Assembly (NCBI GenBank): GCA_014058105.1 | Contig: JACGCM010000779.1 | Span: 2,976,001 to 3,040,000, forward strand | Source of the DNA: Kingdonia uniflora | Lineage: Eukaryota > Streptophyta > Magnoliopsida > Ranunculales > Circaeasteraceae | Reading direction: 5' to 3' | Length of the DNA stretch: 64,000 nt | Shown here: positions 33,274 through 46,086 of the stretch, in pieces | Numbering within the stretch: position 1 is the first letter of the stretch | Layout of the letters: every line of letters begins with the position of its first letter | Made by a program: the position numbers and the translations under genes | Notes under the pieces: model-generated | Database searches by the model: none | What the model was told of the DNA's origin: nothing | Seen by the model: only the letters and a program-made list of their open reading frames with translations

Positions 33274-35047
33274 ATGGCACCCACCCTCCGTTCCAGTTCA
33301 ACCTACGCCGGCAACTCCGTTATTGAGTAGCCACCCAAATAGCCCTACTTTCTCAACAATTTTCTCAAGCAGAGGAGCGCCACCATGCACAACTCTACCA
33401 GGAGCATGAAAAACACCGAATGGAGTTTGAAGCTGAACGGAATCGTCGCCTAGACAATGCCGACAGACAGAACCGAGCAATCGATGAGTTGCGAAATACC
33501 GTCCTAGAGTTGTAGAGATTACAGGCTATGGTAGCTGTTCGACCATCCCAGGCACAAGATCCGTCGCGCGTATCTGTCCGCGCCCGTGGGGGGCCTCTAC
33601 CGACTCTTTTAAGTACCCCGAGTTTGTATCCAGGCAGAGGGTGCTCCCCACACTATTCCTCTTTCTGGTTCCATCCATCTTGGCATTTACACCGCAGAAA
33701 ATTCTTTCGACTCCACCCTCCGATCCTCTAGACACCCCAAACGCTTCCCTGCTAGAGAACATCTCGGGGAGCACAGTACTAAACACGTTCCACTCACTCG
33801 ACCTCACCATCCTCGAATCCCTCGATCTCCTTCTCATCCTGCCTACGTTGGATAGTAGGACTTCAACCACAAAATATAACCTGTTGTTCGTGTCAACGAA
33901 AGCCCAGCTCCCAACTCCTGGAGTCGACTGAATAACCCCTTTTTCCCCAAACTTCTCGCTATCGAGATACCCTTAAATTTTCTTTCTCCCAAACTCAGCA
34001 AATACCGCAACACGGACCCTCAATCGCACATTCTCAAATTCGAAAATGCCCTGCGCCTCTATTCCATAGCCGACTACCTATTATGTCACCTTTTTCCCCA
34101 TTAGCCTTACTGACAGCCCCCTTCGATGGTATCACAATCTTCCAAATTGCTCGATCCGAAGCTTCGAGTAACTATCACATCTTTTCATCGCCCATTTTGC
34201 CTTCAATAAAGACAGAAAAGCCAGAGTCAATGTCATGTTCAATTTCAAAAAATCCAGTAATGAGACACTCGAAGCCTTCACCAAAAGGATTCTCAATGAA
34301 TCATAGAAAATCGAGAACCTTGACTGCGCGAATGTTGTACTCGCATATTTAAATGCCCTACCAGATTATAACCATGTGAAGGAATACCTGGTTCTCCAAA
34401 AGCCTCGAACCCTCAGGGAGATGCTCTCAAAGGGCAAGGGCTATATCGACCTTGAGCGCCTTCATGAATCCCATAAACAGGGCCAACCTTCAACCACCAA
34501 CTTCAATAAACCTCGAAAAAACCTACCTTCTACTCTAACACCTCTGATCACTCCTATCTTACAAGAGACTGAGAGTCACAAATGCCCTAACAATGATAAC
34601 AATGTTGAAACTCGCAAGAAGCGACCAAAGCCTGTCTTGCCCACACTTACTACCCCACTCAGTTCCCTTTTACCACATATACAAGCAGACCCCATCTGGC
34701 GTATCCCTTTCCCTATCAAAGTCAGACCAGACAAACCTTACTGTGTCAATCATAAATGTAACTATCACCATACCAACAAATGCTTTGCCCTCCAGCACTC
34801 CCTCGAGATCATCCTCAAAGCAGATCCTCTACATCAGTATGTTGCCAACCTTCCCAGTTACCTTGACAGGTCATACCTCAAGTCTCAATCCACCCCTGCT
34901 GCCGACCCGACAGAGGTGCATATCTACCAGATTCATTTCATCGAAGTCAATAACATCAACAGTGGCCGTTCTAAGAGCAAGCGTAAGCGCGTTGAAGAAT
35001 GTTACAAACTCACCTATCAGGAGAAGCTACCCACCCTCCTGCCATAA
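33274..35047 (+). pseudogene. gag of element B
   Basis: This capsid gene starts at ATG 33274 (MAPTLRSSSTYAG), matching MAPTLHSSSTHAG at 57898 in element C. The N-terminal third contains a coiled-coil-like stretch and several stops. The retrotransposon-gag core lies at about 34080-34450 (LTDSPLRWYHNLPN, SNETLEAFTKRILNES). The segment 34376-35047 is open for 223 codons. It contains KEYLVLQKPRTLREMLSKGK and a zinc-knuckle-like CVNHKCNYHHTNKC at 34741-34780, then a basic tail (RSKSKRKRVEECY) before the stop at 35047. The frame is broken upstream, so it is a pseudogene. Confidence 0.88.
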
Positions 35048-35137
35048 CCAAGCCTTTGCCCTCGACTCGCAGGCATTTCTTTTATCGACTGTGATACTTC
35101 ACATGTCTGTTTCCCCCATTCTGATCCATTAGTCATC

Positions 35138-35563
35138 ATGATTAAGATCGAGCACCTTGTCCTCCACACCATGCTGATCGACATAGGAAGTGCAGCTAAT
35201 GTCCTTTTCCTCCAAACTGTCGAAACCATGAAGAAAACCGACCTCATAACCGCTGCCAATGTCGAATTGAAAGGATTCAATGGGGCCATAAAAGTTACTG
35301 CTGGTCGAATTGGCCTCCCAGTTACTACTGGCCCAGTCACACTTCAAACCAATTTTCTTGTCATTGACAAGAAGTCAGAATACCTCGGCCTTCTTGGCCG
35401 CGACTGGCTCCATGCAATGCGTGCCATACCTTCAACCTATCATCAGACCCTTCATTTCACCACCTTAGAGGGTACATGGAACTTGAAAGGCTCACAACGC
35501 CTCACCCGTTCATGCGAACACCCAAAGATTGATCATACCCATAGACTCGTAAGCCGCCCATAG
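35138..35563 (+). pseudogene. aspartic protease of element B
   Basis: A retropepsin-like domain open for 141 codons. The active-site phrase reads LIDIGSAANVLF, where D-T-G or D-S-G is normal; the Thr/Ser is replaced by Ile. The flap-side phrase GFNGAIKVTAGRIGLPV and the C-terminal LGLLGRDWLHAM, equivalent to the usual I-L-G-R-x-W, are present. It would cleave the polyprotein in a live element. A stop separates it from gag, and the active site is damaged. Confidence 0.87.
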
Positions 35564-35619
35564 CAATCACCGTCTCTTTCTATCCCCATACCTTCGACAG
35601 ACACCACCCCACCCATCAA

Positions 35620-37440
35620 ACCCACTGTTTATATCAAAATCGATGGACCTTGATAAGGTACATTCATCGAAACCTGGCTCGAGCTCTCAGACTTCCTTCG
35701 AGCAAATAAAGATGTCTTTGTATGGACGTTCTAGGAGATACCCAATGTCGACCCCAGTTTGGCGTACCATCGCCTCGACCTCATTCCCTATTCCTCAGTA
35801 GTAAAACAGATGAAGCATACCCTGGTACCACGACTTTGTGAAGCAGTGAACCTTGAAGTAGAGAAGTTCATAGCCACAGGTTTTATCAGAGAAGTGAAGT
35901 ACGCTGACTAGATATCAAATATTATGGCAGTTCCTAAGAAGAACGGCAAGATCAGAATCTGCGTTGACTTCACAGACCTTAACAAGCACACACCAAAGGA
36001 AAGTTTGCCCCACCCGATCATCTCAGTACTCCTCGATGCTACTGCTGGACATGCTCGCCTATCAATGATGGGCGTGGCTTTGGGTTACAATCAGGTACCC
36101 TTCCTACCCGTAGATCAACTTAAAAATTCCATTATCACTGAACAAAGGACTTTACTGCTTTAACGTCATGCCCTTTGGCCTTAAAAATACGGGAGCCACT
36201 TACCAACGCCTTGTCACAACCATATTTAAACCCTTGCTTGGCAAGTCGGTCGAAGTTTACATCGATGACATGTTATGCAAGAGTCTCCAAAAATAGACCC
36301 ACATTCAAGACCTAACCGAAGTCCTTTCGATACTTTAAACATACAACATAAAACTCAACCCAGATAAATATTGATTTGGTGTTTGTCTGGTAAATTTTAA
36401 GGCTATTGCATCAGTAAAAGAGGTATCGAGGTCAACCCCACACATATTCGAGCCCTCATCGACATGCCTTCCCCCCGAACCGAAAAGATGTCCAAAAAGT
36501 GGCTGGTAAAATTATGGCCCTCAACCATTTCATTTCCATATCCTTAGACTGTTGTGCTTGGCTCATTTCCATTTCCTTCGATACTTATCTTGGCCGACCA
36601 CCCATTATCAGCACCCCTATCGAAGGTAAAATACTCTCTTTATACCTCGCTGTTATAGACACCTCTATAAGTTCAGTGCTTATTAGACTCGATTCGAACG
36701 TCGAGAAGCCTGTATATTTTTTCAGCAAAACTCTAACACCAATAAAAACTCGATATTCGAAGCTTGAGCGTTTGCTCCTCACCATTGTCTATTTGGCCCG
36801 CAAACTCAAACAATATTTTCAAGCTCACCCCATCCGTATTATAACAAGTTACCCCCTTCGAGAAGTACTCAGTAAAAAAGAGAAATCTAGACGAGTATAA
36901 CAGTGGTTTGCGTACCTTGGAGATTATGACATTACCTTTGAGAAGCAGATATCCCTGAAAGGCCAAGCAGTAGTAGACTTCCTTGCTGACTTCCCGGTCG
37001 AAGATGCCGATTGGGAAGAACATGAAGATGACTTAACAAAAGACCAACCCGAAGCAACAGATACATGGAATCCTAATACTGGCTGACGTTTATTCACGGA
37101 TGGATCCTTTGGACCTAATAGCTCAGGAATTGGCATTGTCTTGGTCACACCTACCAATGATCGAATAGAGAAGGTCATCAAACTTACCTTTGAATGTTCC
37201 TATAACGAAGCTGAGTATGAAGCCTTGATCCATGGCCTCAACCCCGCTCTCGACCTCGGCATTCTCAAACTTGTAGTTTTCATAGATTCCCAACTTGTTC
37301 AGTGGCATTACACAGGTGAAAATAAACTAATGATCGCATGGCTGACTATGCTCTTTTCGTTAGACAGCGCATGGATAGTTTTCCCGAAAAATCTACTATC
37401 ACTCATTACCCTCAAGGAGAAAACTAACATGTAGATGCCC
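35620..37440 (+). pseudogene. reverse transcriptase and two RNase H domains of element B
   Basis: RT spans about 35640-36560, with VPKKNGKIRICVDFTDLNKH at 35926-35985 and the catalytic box VYIDDMLCKS at 36256-36285, where both aspartates are intact. The RT connection and first RNase H follow at 36600-36960 (PVYFFSKTLTP, TRYSKLERLLLT, GQAVVDFLADFP, the last frameshifted). The second, archaeal-like RNase H lies at about 37090-37340, with LFTDGSFGP, GIGIVLVTPTNDRIEK, NEAEYEALIHGL and VVFIDSQL, so its D-E-D residues are visible. This double RNase H is typical of the Tat lineage. Several stops and frameshifts break the frame. Confidence 0.9.
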
Positions 37441-37689
37441 TCGCCTACATAGCAGCTATACTAGGCCAATCAGAATCATGGACCCTCCATATGGAAGTAC
37501 TCGAACGCCCAAGTATCGACCAGATGGAAATCAATGCCATCAATACTGGGGGCGAGAGTCTCGATCCAGACGACTGGCGAAGACCATTTCTCCATTGCCA
37601 CAACAATGTAACCCTCCCAGATGATCCCAAAGCCAGACGATCATTGTTAGAGAATTACCGCAGATACACTATCCATAAATAGGAATTAC

Positions 37690-38846
37690 ATCGCAAATCC
37701 CCAAATAGCATCCTCCTTCGATGTATATCTCAAGCCGAAGCCTTTACAATTTTAGCTGAACTCCATGAAGGTACCTACGGTGCTCACACTGCTAGTCATT
37801 CTATAGCTCTTCTAGCCGTCTCTTAACGATTATTCTGGCTGAATATGAAAAAACAAGTCAAAGAGTATGCCAAACACTGTGACAAATGCCAACGTCACGC
37901 TCACGACATCCATTATCCTTCACAAGACCTCTATTTTAGTCAAGTCTCCTGGCAATTTAAAAGATGGGTTATCGATCTCATCGGACCCTTTCATAAATCC
38001 TTGGGTAGTAGAGAGAATATCCTTGTTGCAACAGATTACTTCACCAAATTGGTCGAAGCTGTGCATTTATGCTAAACCAGAGAAGAAGTTATCAAATTTC
38101 TATGGGAAATCATTATCACACGCTTCGGCTGCCCCCATATGATTCGATGCGACAATAGTCCTCAGTTCGTCGGTAGAAAAGTCAGAACTTTCTCAAAAAC
38201 ACAACATCATCCTCTCACCCTCAACACCTTACTACCCCCAAGGAAATGGTCAAGTCGAAGCAATCAATAAAACCACTATCGACGGTCTCAAGAAAAGAGT
38301 CGATACAAAGAAAGGTCGATGGGTTCAGAAGTTACAACATGTCATCTGGGCCTATCGAACAATACCAAGAAAATCTACAGGCTGTACCCCTTTCCTTCTA
38401 GCATACGTTACCGAAGCTGTGCTCCCTACTCAATTCGAAATACCTACACAAGATTGCAACCTCCCAGACGAAGACAATGAGTTTGAGCTCGGATGCAACA
38501 TGTTATGGATCGACGAAACTAGAGACCGAGCCATCACCAACCTTGGCCGCTACCATACATTACTTCAAAAGTCCTATAACAAGAGAGTTTGACCACAAAG
38601 TTTCAACATCGAGGATCTGGTACTTTGCCGTGTCAACAAATCCTCGAAGCCTCGGAATGATGGCAAGCTTGCCGAATCCTGGGAAGGACCCTATGTCGTG
38701 TACGACAAAGCCAAAAATGGCTCATATTACTTAATGATAGAAGACAAAAAACTTTTACCAAACCCGTGGAACACAATACAGCTGGTCTCCTATAATAGGC
38801 CACTGCCTCAACCTTGTACAACTGATGTAACACCGAATAATCAATA
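37690..38846 (+). pseudogene. integrase of element B
   Basis: The zinc-binding part is at about 37770-37900 (KHCDKCQRHAHD). The catalytic core contains FKRWVIDLIGPF (first Asp) at about 37960 and ITRFGCPHMIRCDNSPQF at about 38120-38170, where the usual D-N-G reads D-N-S. The C-terminal domain contains LAESWEGPYVVYDKA and LPNPWNTIQLV near 38670-38790 and ends near 38846. Frameshifts occur after the core. In a live element it would insert the cDNA with a 5-bp stagger, which agrees with the CACTT duplication. Confidence 0.88.
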
Positions 38847-38889
38847 AACAGTTTTATACCCATACTTTATCTCCTATTTTCAATGAGTT

Positions 38890-39665
38890 TCTTGGTATAA
38901 CTTAGGTATCATATCAGCCCTCGACCTGACTGATACTTGGGGGCGACCTTGAGATTTTTCAAACCTCCAATTTTGAGCAAACTTTAGGGACAAGGATTGT
39001 TGAAAGACTAGACCCTCGGAATGTATTGGGGACGAGCAGTTATGCTTCGCTGTGGCTTAGGCCTTCGAAGTCCAATCGATTTCTTGGTTCACTCTAAGTA
39101 TCATGTCAACCCTCGACCTGACTGATACTTGGGGGGCGACCATAATAATTTCAAGCTTCCAATTTTGAGCAAACTTAAGCGGTAAGAATGGTCGACAGAC
39201 CGGACCCTCGGGGATGCATTGGGGGCAAACAGATATGCTTTGTTCAGTTTAAAGCCATCGAGGTCTAGTCCATTTAATGGTTTACCCTGGGTATTATGTT
39301 AACCCTCGCCCCGACTAATACTTGGAGGCGACCTTAAAATTTTGAAGTTTCTATCATTCAAGCAAACTCGATGGGCACGAATGGTCGAAAGACCAGACCC
39401 TCGAGAATGTGTTGGGGGCGAACACGTCTTGCTTCGCTGTGGCTTAGGCCTTCAAAATCCTGTGAATTTCTGGGTTTTCTTCAGGTATAACGTCAACCTC
39501 GGCCCGACTGATACCTGGGGGTGACCTTAAAAATTTTCAATCTTCCAACATTCGAGCAGACTCGAGGGGTACTAATGGTCGATCGACCAGACCCTCGGGA
39601 ATGCATTGGGGATGACCACGTCTTATATCTCTATGGCTTAGGCCTTTGACGTACAGCAAATCCCC
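38890..39665 (+). repeat. tandem array after pol, four units of about 193 bp (element B)
   Basis: Units start near 38901, 39093, 39287 and 39481 with variants of TAAGTATCATGTCAACCC, then CGACCTGACTGATACTTGGG. Each unit also carries a CAGACCCTCGGGAATGCATT-like phrase. The same family of repeat occurs in element A with two longer units. Confidence 0.93.
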
Positions 39666-40089
39666 TGATCCCACAAGAATATCATAAATATCACAAAGCT
39701 CTTGAAGGTTCGGTCACTCTACAAACATTCGATAGATGCATCGCATATAGAGACTATTATACAGGAATATCTATAATTCTACTATATGCAAGAAGATTCA
39801 AAACATTATACATCTAAAAAGCAGTTTCAACACAACTCAAGTCAAGTCATGGATGAAGAAATCAGTACAAGTTAAGCCAACAAAATCAACCTTAATATCT
39901 CAGCAATCCAGAACAACGCAAGTTTAGTACAACAATACAATACAAATCAAGTTCATACAAAGCAGTCTCAACATTCGATTACAAAGCAGAATTAGTTCAA
40001 CACCAGTCAGTTTCTCCACAGCAACTCAAAGAAATAACATAGTTCAAATATTACAACTTCACAGCCAACAGAAAAAGCAGGAACAGATA
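39666..40089. other. A-rich spacer between array and aORF (element B)
   Basis: About 420 bp rich in CAA and ACA words (for example CAAGTTAAGCCAACAAAATC). No repeat of fixed period and no coding similarity are seen. On the - strand it would be the aORF 3' untranslated region. Confidence 0.55.
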
Positions 40090-42736
40090 TCCAATACAAA
40101 TACCTCATATCGGCGTGGCCGTATCCTCTTCCTCAATAGGCCATCCAACACCAACACACTCAGCACCTTCAGTCGAAGGCTTCAATCCCGCACCATCAGC
40201 AACCACATCATCCACAGTTCCAATGCTGGTCACTTCAATCACAGGAACTTTCACGCCACCTCCAGTACCTCCATCTGCTCCATCAACAACATCTGCCTCT
40301 CCTTCCTTCATTGATAAATCATCTCCAGTAACCAGTTCTGGGGTAGCAGGGAAGGGATCCAAAGTATCAGGGTCATACCCCTTATCCTCTATAAACTCCT
40401 TCAGCCTCACAATGACTCTACATTCACCAGCAAACAACGCCTGATAACGCATCTTCAATTCTGCCTTTTCCTTATCCTTCGCAACAAGATTCGCTGCACA
40501 CACCTACTCCTGATTGTACCATTGAACCTCGAGCCTCTTGTCGTAGGAATCAGTGATCGCTGCCAATTCTCACTTTAAAACTTTGATCTCAGACAACAAT
40601 GACGCCTCAGTCCTTCGAGCAAGATCCAGACTTTTTAACCACCTGTTGTAACTTCCCCTTTACTGATTTCATTACCCTGTTATAAGACTGTGCCGAAGCA
40701 TCCATCTGCTAGAATATTCGAGCTATCAGTACCCCTCGAAGCATGAAGAACTTAAAAGAAATCTCAGAATCTCACAAAAGAAATTAATAGACAGTTACCT
40801 GATACATACTCTTCTTCATTTTCTTTGAAGCCTCGTTTGGATCGTCTTTGCATAGTTCATCCATTGAAGCATACTTGGCTAGTACTTTCTCTTGTCGCTC
40901 AGCCTTCGTTATCTCTTCATCCTCATTCGCTATATTATCTTTCCCCAGCGCTCTACGCCTTTTGCGCTGAACAACCTTCGAATGTTATTCCTTTGGAGCC
41001 TCGGGAGTGACTTTGTCTTTCCCTTTCTCAGCTTGTGTTGGTACCTGCCTTGGCCTCAATCTTGAAGCATCACTAGCCACTTCGGGCACCGGGGATGCTT
41101 GCTTCGTGACCCTTTTCGCCTTTGGCGCAAATTGAACTGTCCTTGTCAAATCATCCTCTCCCATTTCTTCGGATACTTTCAAACCACCTTCGCCTCTCAT
41201 CCTCTATGATGGCTTCGGCGTAACGGGTATGTTTCGAAGCAAGGAGTCCGTCTTCTTCCTTCTCTTCCTCTTGATACCAAGACTTTTGAGAACAGAATTT
41301 ACCCACTCCTCACTAGCTTTGAGCAAGGCGTCAATATAGTTCCTCATGTTGTCCCAAGATAGATTCCTCGGACCAGTCGAACAAATAAATTATGATCACT
41401 GCTTATTCGATAAATACATAAAAAATAATTTTTCGACAGCAAACTTACTCTGATTATACACTCTATGATGCATCTTATAAATGTCATCCCCTTCAACATT
41501 CTCATAGTTACCCCGTACTATAACTAAGTCTTTACTCTACCCTCGATCCGTCGAGAACAGATCAGGAAACCAGGGCTTCTCAGGGTGATACTGGATGTGG
41601 CAGGTACCTGCGTTTTATCTTGCCTTCTTCGAGTAAAAGGACACAACATCAAACCACTTAATTAAACCCCGCCCCTCATACTCAATTTTGCATTCATGCC
41701 CTCAATTACCCTCATCATCTCAAAAACATTTCCATTCATTTGAACTGGGGCAACTTCCCAAAAATTCAACCCCTTTTATACCAGCCTTCAGAGAGGAAGT
41801 TCCATTCCCAATCGAATCTGGCCTCTATAAGCCATTATCCCTTCTCCAGGGTTCGATTTGAAAGTTACCCCTACTCCTACCACACTCTACAATACCCCTA
41901 CCTTCGACAGCTTCAGCTTGGCAGCAAATCAATCTACTCTTATTTTATCCCTGGCCGAGATTGAACCCTCGACCTTATCCAACTTAGTCGAATCCCCACT
42001 TTGACCACTCTGCCCCCCTTCTCCCTTTTTACCGCCAGAAGGCCTAGCATTACCCTTGCCTCTCACCCCCTCTAATCTCCTCCACATCACTATATTCAGT
42101 CACTGCCGTCTTACGATGTCTAGTCATCGGAACTCTACCAGCAGGCAACACCATAGCCAAAGGGGCATCGGTTACAACATCTAACACTTTTAAGTCGCTG
42201 TCCTCATCCATGGGAGCACGACCAAAAATACTATCTTTGAATTCTTTAATTTCCTCGTCTATCGACCTCTGCCTTGAAGCTCGACGAGTACGCATCTTAT
42301 CCTACAGAAGAAGAGGCACGCAATAAGATCAATGCATTCGATAATCACGTGTCAATAACCTATATCTCATCTACCCCCTCCAACATATACAAACACATTC
42401 AAAACCTCGATCCTAAACCCAGTCCCTTCTCCAAATCCCTCAAAATTCTCAAATGGGTCAGAATCCAGACATATGAATTCCCCTCTCCTCGAAGATAACC
42501 TATAAGCTCGGAACCCAAAAGATTCTTCTTACGGATACAGAAGGATAAGCAAAACAAAAATAGACAGAGATCAAGTGACATACTTGTATTAGAAGAAGTA
42601 TACTCGAAATAGTAAGATCAATGCAACAACTTCAGCAACCTCTCTTAAGCTTTACTTAGCAATGGCGTACCAGTCTCCTTCCTCTCACTCTCTGGTTTGT
42701 TTTTTCAGTGAACAGTGTATTTTGTTATTTCCCTCT

Positions 42737-42749
42737 CATATATATACCT
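42737..42749 (-). promoter_or_regulatory. possible second TATA motif inside the aORF (element B)
   Basis: The - strand reads GGTATATATATG, followed by a G/A-rich leader towards the start-like ATG at 42295. Element C has GGTATATATAGGG at the equivalent site (62586-62600). It is conserved between copies, but it may only be intron sequence. Confidence 0.35.
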
Positions 42750-43227
42750 CCTTGGAAAACCAAAACCGCCTCGATTTCCAAACAGCTATCATTACCACGC
42801 CCCCACTACCCCGTTTATTGGCTAAGACATGTTTTGACCAAATCACCCCTTATTCTCCTCACGTGCGAGCCGCACGCTCAATCTGTTTCACTTTAAACTT
42901 AAAGCTTCTCAAACATTTTGATCCTCAATCGAAGCCACTCAGTCAAATCCTAATATCAAATCATATCTTTTTACTTAAAATGAGCAAAAATCATGATTAC
43001 CTATACGGCACACTACCCCAGTCGCACATACCATTTTGATAGACAAGCTGTCTGGGCTTTCAGTACGACGAGTCAAATCCAACAAAACCTTCGACACACT
43101 TCTCACATACGAGTAATCGACTATACTGCATCTTGAACATTCATCCACAGATAATCTCAAATTTGATTCCCAAATATATCGAGCATTCGATCTACAACAC
43201 ATTCATCAATTCAAAACTTTATGTCTT

Positions 43228-43650
43228 TATTACTTTGACAGGTTACAATTTTTTACTTCGACCGATTAGACTTCTACCTTGATAATTACATTTTCTACTT
43301 CGATAGATCAGCCTCCCACTTCAACAGATTACAATTTTTTACTTTAAGAGCTCAAAATTTAGCTTATAGATCACAATTTTCCTTCGACAGACCAAACTTC
43401 TATTTCGACAGCTTACAACCTTTTTTACTTCGACAGTTCAAAAATTTATCTCGACAGTTCAAACACCTTGCTTCGATAGTTTATACTATTACTTCGACAG
43501 CTTATAATATTACGTTGAGAATTTAAAATCTTACTTCAGCAGATTTTATGGTTACTTCAGCAGTTCAAAATTTATGCTTCGATAATGCAGATTTTTAGTG
43601 CGAACAGTTCAAATCATTACTTATAAAGAGCTCAAAGTCCTACTTCAACA
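43228..43650 (-). repeat. diverged short tandem repeat in the aORF intron (element B)
   Basis: Phrases close to TTACTTCGACAG(T/C)TTACAATTTT recur at irregular steps of roughly 20-40 bp about a dozen times. The copies are diverged. The interval lies between aORF exon 1 and the next coding piece. Confidence 0.75.
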
Positions 43651-44201
43651 GTTATTAGAAATCTCAATTTCATTCCAATAAACAAGACATCCACAAATTA
43701 CAGACCCCCAAAAAAAAAAATGGGAGACAAACAAAAATACTAACCACCAGCAACCAAACCAAACACCTAACAGTACAGTCGAAAGAGACCCTAATTATCA
43801 GCAGGATGCTCCTCCTCGATCACAGCCGTAGCACTAGCATCTTCCTTGTCCACCATTTCCTCAATAAACGACTCAAGTTGGGATAATCGGTGGCCGGGTA
43901 ATGGTCCCATCATCTGCAATATTCCTCACCAGTACGCGAAGGGCATGCCAATAATAGGTGCCCCTGGCTCTGCCTCAAAATGATCCGGCATCTCCTCATC
44001 ATTGTCTTGTTCGATGCCAAGCCTCCGTTGTAATCCCAACGTTGCATCCCGTACTCGCCTGACCTTTACAGCCGCCTGGTTCTCTTGTGCGGGTACTGGA
44101 ACTTTACTATTGCTTTGAGAAGAAGAAGAAGCCATTTTGATTCGAGCAATAGCAGAACGATGAAGACAGGTGAAGAAAGATGTGTAATTCTCCTCGCATC
44201 A

Positions 44202-44214
44202 CCCTATTTTATAC
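44202..44214 (-). promoter_or_regulatory. putative TATA box for the element B aORF
   Basis: The - strand reads GTATAAAATAGGG, about 70 bases upstream of ATG 44135. Element A has GGTATAAATAGGG at the same relative place. The spacing fits a plant core promoter. Confidence 0.6.
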
Positions 44215-45330
44215 ATAAAGGTACATTTAAAGCATTCATCCATCCCAACTTACATTCATTACGGTCTTCAAGTCCCCTCCTTGAAAACTCAACAGCCTGA
44301 CCTTTTCAACTTCCTAGACGTAACCAATTCATCTTTATCCACATTCCCAAGGACTTGCAGCCGAACAAATCTCCAGCGTCGAACCATCGACCATTTTTAG
44401 ACTTTGACTCCAATCTCTTTCACCAAGTCTCAACTAACACAGAGTTAATTACCTTCAACCACATCACTATACTTCGAGGTCACTTTTTCTAGTATTAATC
44501 AGTACTACCCGTTAACATTCGATGAGATAAATTTATCATCTTGCCTACAAGTCTATTCGTTCCCATTACCTACCAGTTACAAAGACTTAAATATGCAGCA
44601 AAATATTATTCTCATTCCATTCCACCAGATACAACAACAAAACAGCAATACATTCAAACCACATCAAAAACATAAACCTCTACATACAACCTTCTATTAC
44701 AAAAAATAAAACAAACACCCTGCACTATTACAACCACCTTTACCACTACCTCAAGACAAGCCTGCCCTATTTTCAAATGGGCCAGTTCCATCCGCCAAGC
44801 CTTGCTCCTCAATCTCCTCATCTGAATGAACGAGACACTCAGCCAGAGCCGACAGGTAGAGGTAGCATTTTTTAGCGGTCGTAAAATGGTACTTCAGTTA
44901 TGCCCAAAAGTAAGCATAAGGCTCCTCGTTGATGGGTTCTCTGATCTCCAGCTCCACCAGTTCAGGCATATCTTAGTCGAGATCATGATGGCAAAAGAAC
45001 TTCACATGCAATTCAGTTGTCTTTTTCCCTATACGACGATCTCGGGCGAATCACATTCTTTTTTGGTAGCCCGTGTTTGGAGTGGTATCCATAGATTTTT
45101 TAGGAAATGCAGAAGCAAGAGATGAGAATAAAGCAGAAGAAGGGTACACAATATCCCTACCCTCTTAACCCATACTTATGGCCTCATTTCATTTATTATC
45201 TTATAACCAACAACATCTCTTTATTACCCTATTTTATTACCTACCCGAGAACCAATAGTCAAGTGGCTCTACTTCTAATACCAAACAGTTTTCTTAGCAA
45301 ACGCCTCTACACATGTTTTTGAGACATTCT
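44215..45330. other. element B spacer between aORF promoter and PPT
   Basis: About 1.1 kb with no recognised protein. The last 130 bases resemble the equivalent part of element F at 63765-63900. Small open frames on the + strand have no motif. Confidence 0.55.
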
Positions 45331-45345
45331 CTGAGAAGGGGCGAA
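45331..45345 (+). other. polypurine tract of element B
   Basis: CTGAGAAGGGGCGAA directly abuts the 3' LTR start TGTAGTAG at 45346. Confidence 0.85.
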
Positions 45346-46081
45346 TGTAGTAGCCTACTCGCAGCCTTATACCCAAAAAAAATACTCGAAGGCTACTTCG
45401 AAGCCTACTCGAACGTCTCAAAGTCCAGTCAATATACTAACAAGTCTCTCAAAGATCATCTGAAGATGAAGCCTCGACTCCGAACAAAACCTCGAGGATG
45501 AACTCCGTATCACAGCAGAAATACTTCGACTATATCTATACATGGTCGAAGTATGATGTGACCGAGAGCCAGCTCACTTGACAAGACGGCACAGTTGTTG
45601 GTCCTTGCAGCTACAGTGACAGGCCCAACCATTGCTACAATATCAAAGTTCAGAGACAGACCTAACAACTGTTACAGTGACAGTTCTGACATTTTTTGCG
45701 CCCATACCCACGCTGGGATATCCGGATAGTACCCTTGTATTATAACCTAACCCTGGTGACTCAGCCCTTCCTATGTTCTATAAATATGAGAGATGAGGAA
45801 CCAAGGAGAGGTTATAAAAATTTTCCCCAGTCCCTTTGCAGTTTACCTTCGATCACCTTGTAAAAACCTAGTACTCGAACCTTCGACTACTCGACAGAAA
45901 TATAAACACTCTTAAAAATCCTCATTAGAGGTCGTGGAGAGTCACATTCCAGGCCTTCACGCAAGTATATTGTCTATTAATTACTCTAATTCTAGATAAC
46001 ATACATGTATTCCTTTGCTTGAAGATTTAACCCTGTGATGTAAGAGCAAACTTCCCCTACTTAAGAAGTTAGGCCCCTACA
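45346..46081 (+). repeat. 3' LTR of element B (736 bp)
   Basis: It starts TGTAGTAGCCTACTCGCAG and ends GCCCCTACA. TATAAATATGAG lies near 45779. It has the same length as the 5' LTR. Confidence 0.95.
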
Positions 46082-46086
46082 CACTT
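46082..46086 (+). repeat. right target-site duplication of B (CACTT)
   Basis: This is an exact copy of 32448-32452. Beyond it the D aORF resumes. Confidence 0.93.

Larger units (their letters stand above)
40090..44135 (-). pseudogene. antisense aORF of element B
   Basis: The extra gene of element B lies opposite gag-pol. The pieces on the - strand, in order, are: ATG 44135 with MASSSSQSNSKVPVPAQENQ down to about 43800 (first exon); a new start-like segment at 42295-42050 (MRTRRASRQRSIDEEIKEF and the acidic GRAPMDEDSD); the transposon-protein domain, eroded, at about 41990-41640; a middle part with YHPEKPWFPDLFSTDR at about 41590; a basic segment at 41200-40985; and a 132-codon C-terminal segment at 40503-40105 with RYQALFAGECRVIVRLKEF and an acidic Gly-rich tail. 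The separate pieces and the 1.5-kb gap after exon 1 imply introns. Stops show decay. The product's role is unknown. Confidence 0.75.
32453..46081 (+). mobile_element. Element B: full-length family-1 Ty3/gypsy (Tat type)
   Basis: A 13.6-kb element with two 736-bp LTRs, 5-bp target duplication CACTT, primer-binding site, gag, protease, RT, two RNase H domains, integrase, a four-unit tandem array, an antisense aORF with introns, and a polypurine tract. It is inserted in the aORF of element D. By eye the two LTRs differ at about 80 of 736 positions, so the insertion is old, and the coding frames hold many stops. It is the reference copy for interpreting A, C and F. Confidence 0.95.

Noticed and set aside
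33274..38846. Endogenous pararetrovirus (caulimovirus-like) as an alternative to a gypsy element
   Set aside because: LTRs with target duplications, an integrase and a second RNase H are present, and no movement-protein or viral coat region is seen.
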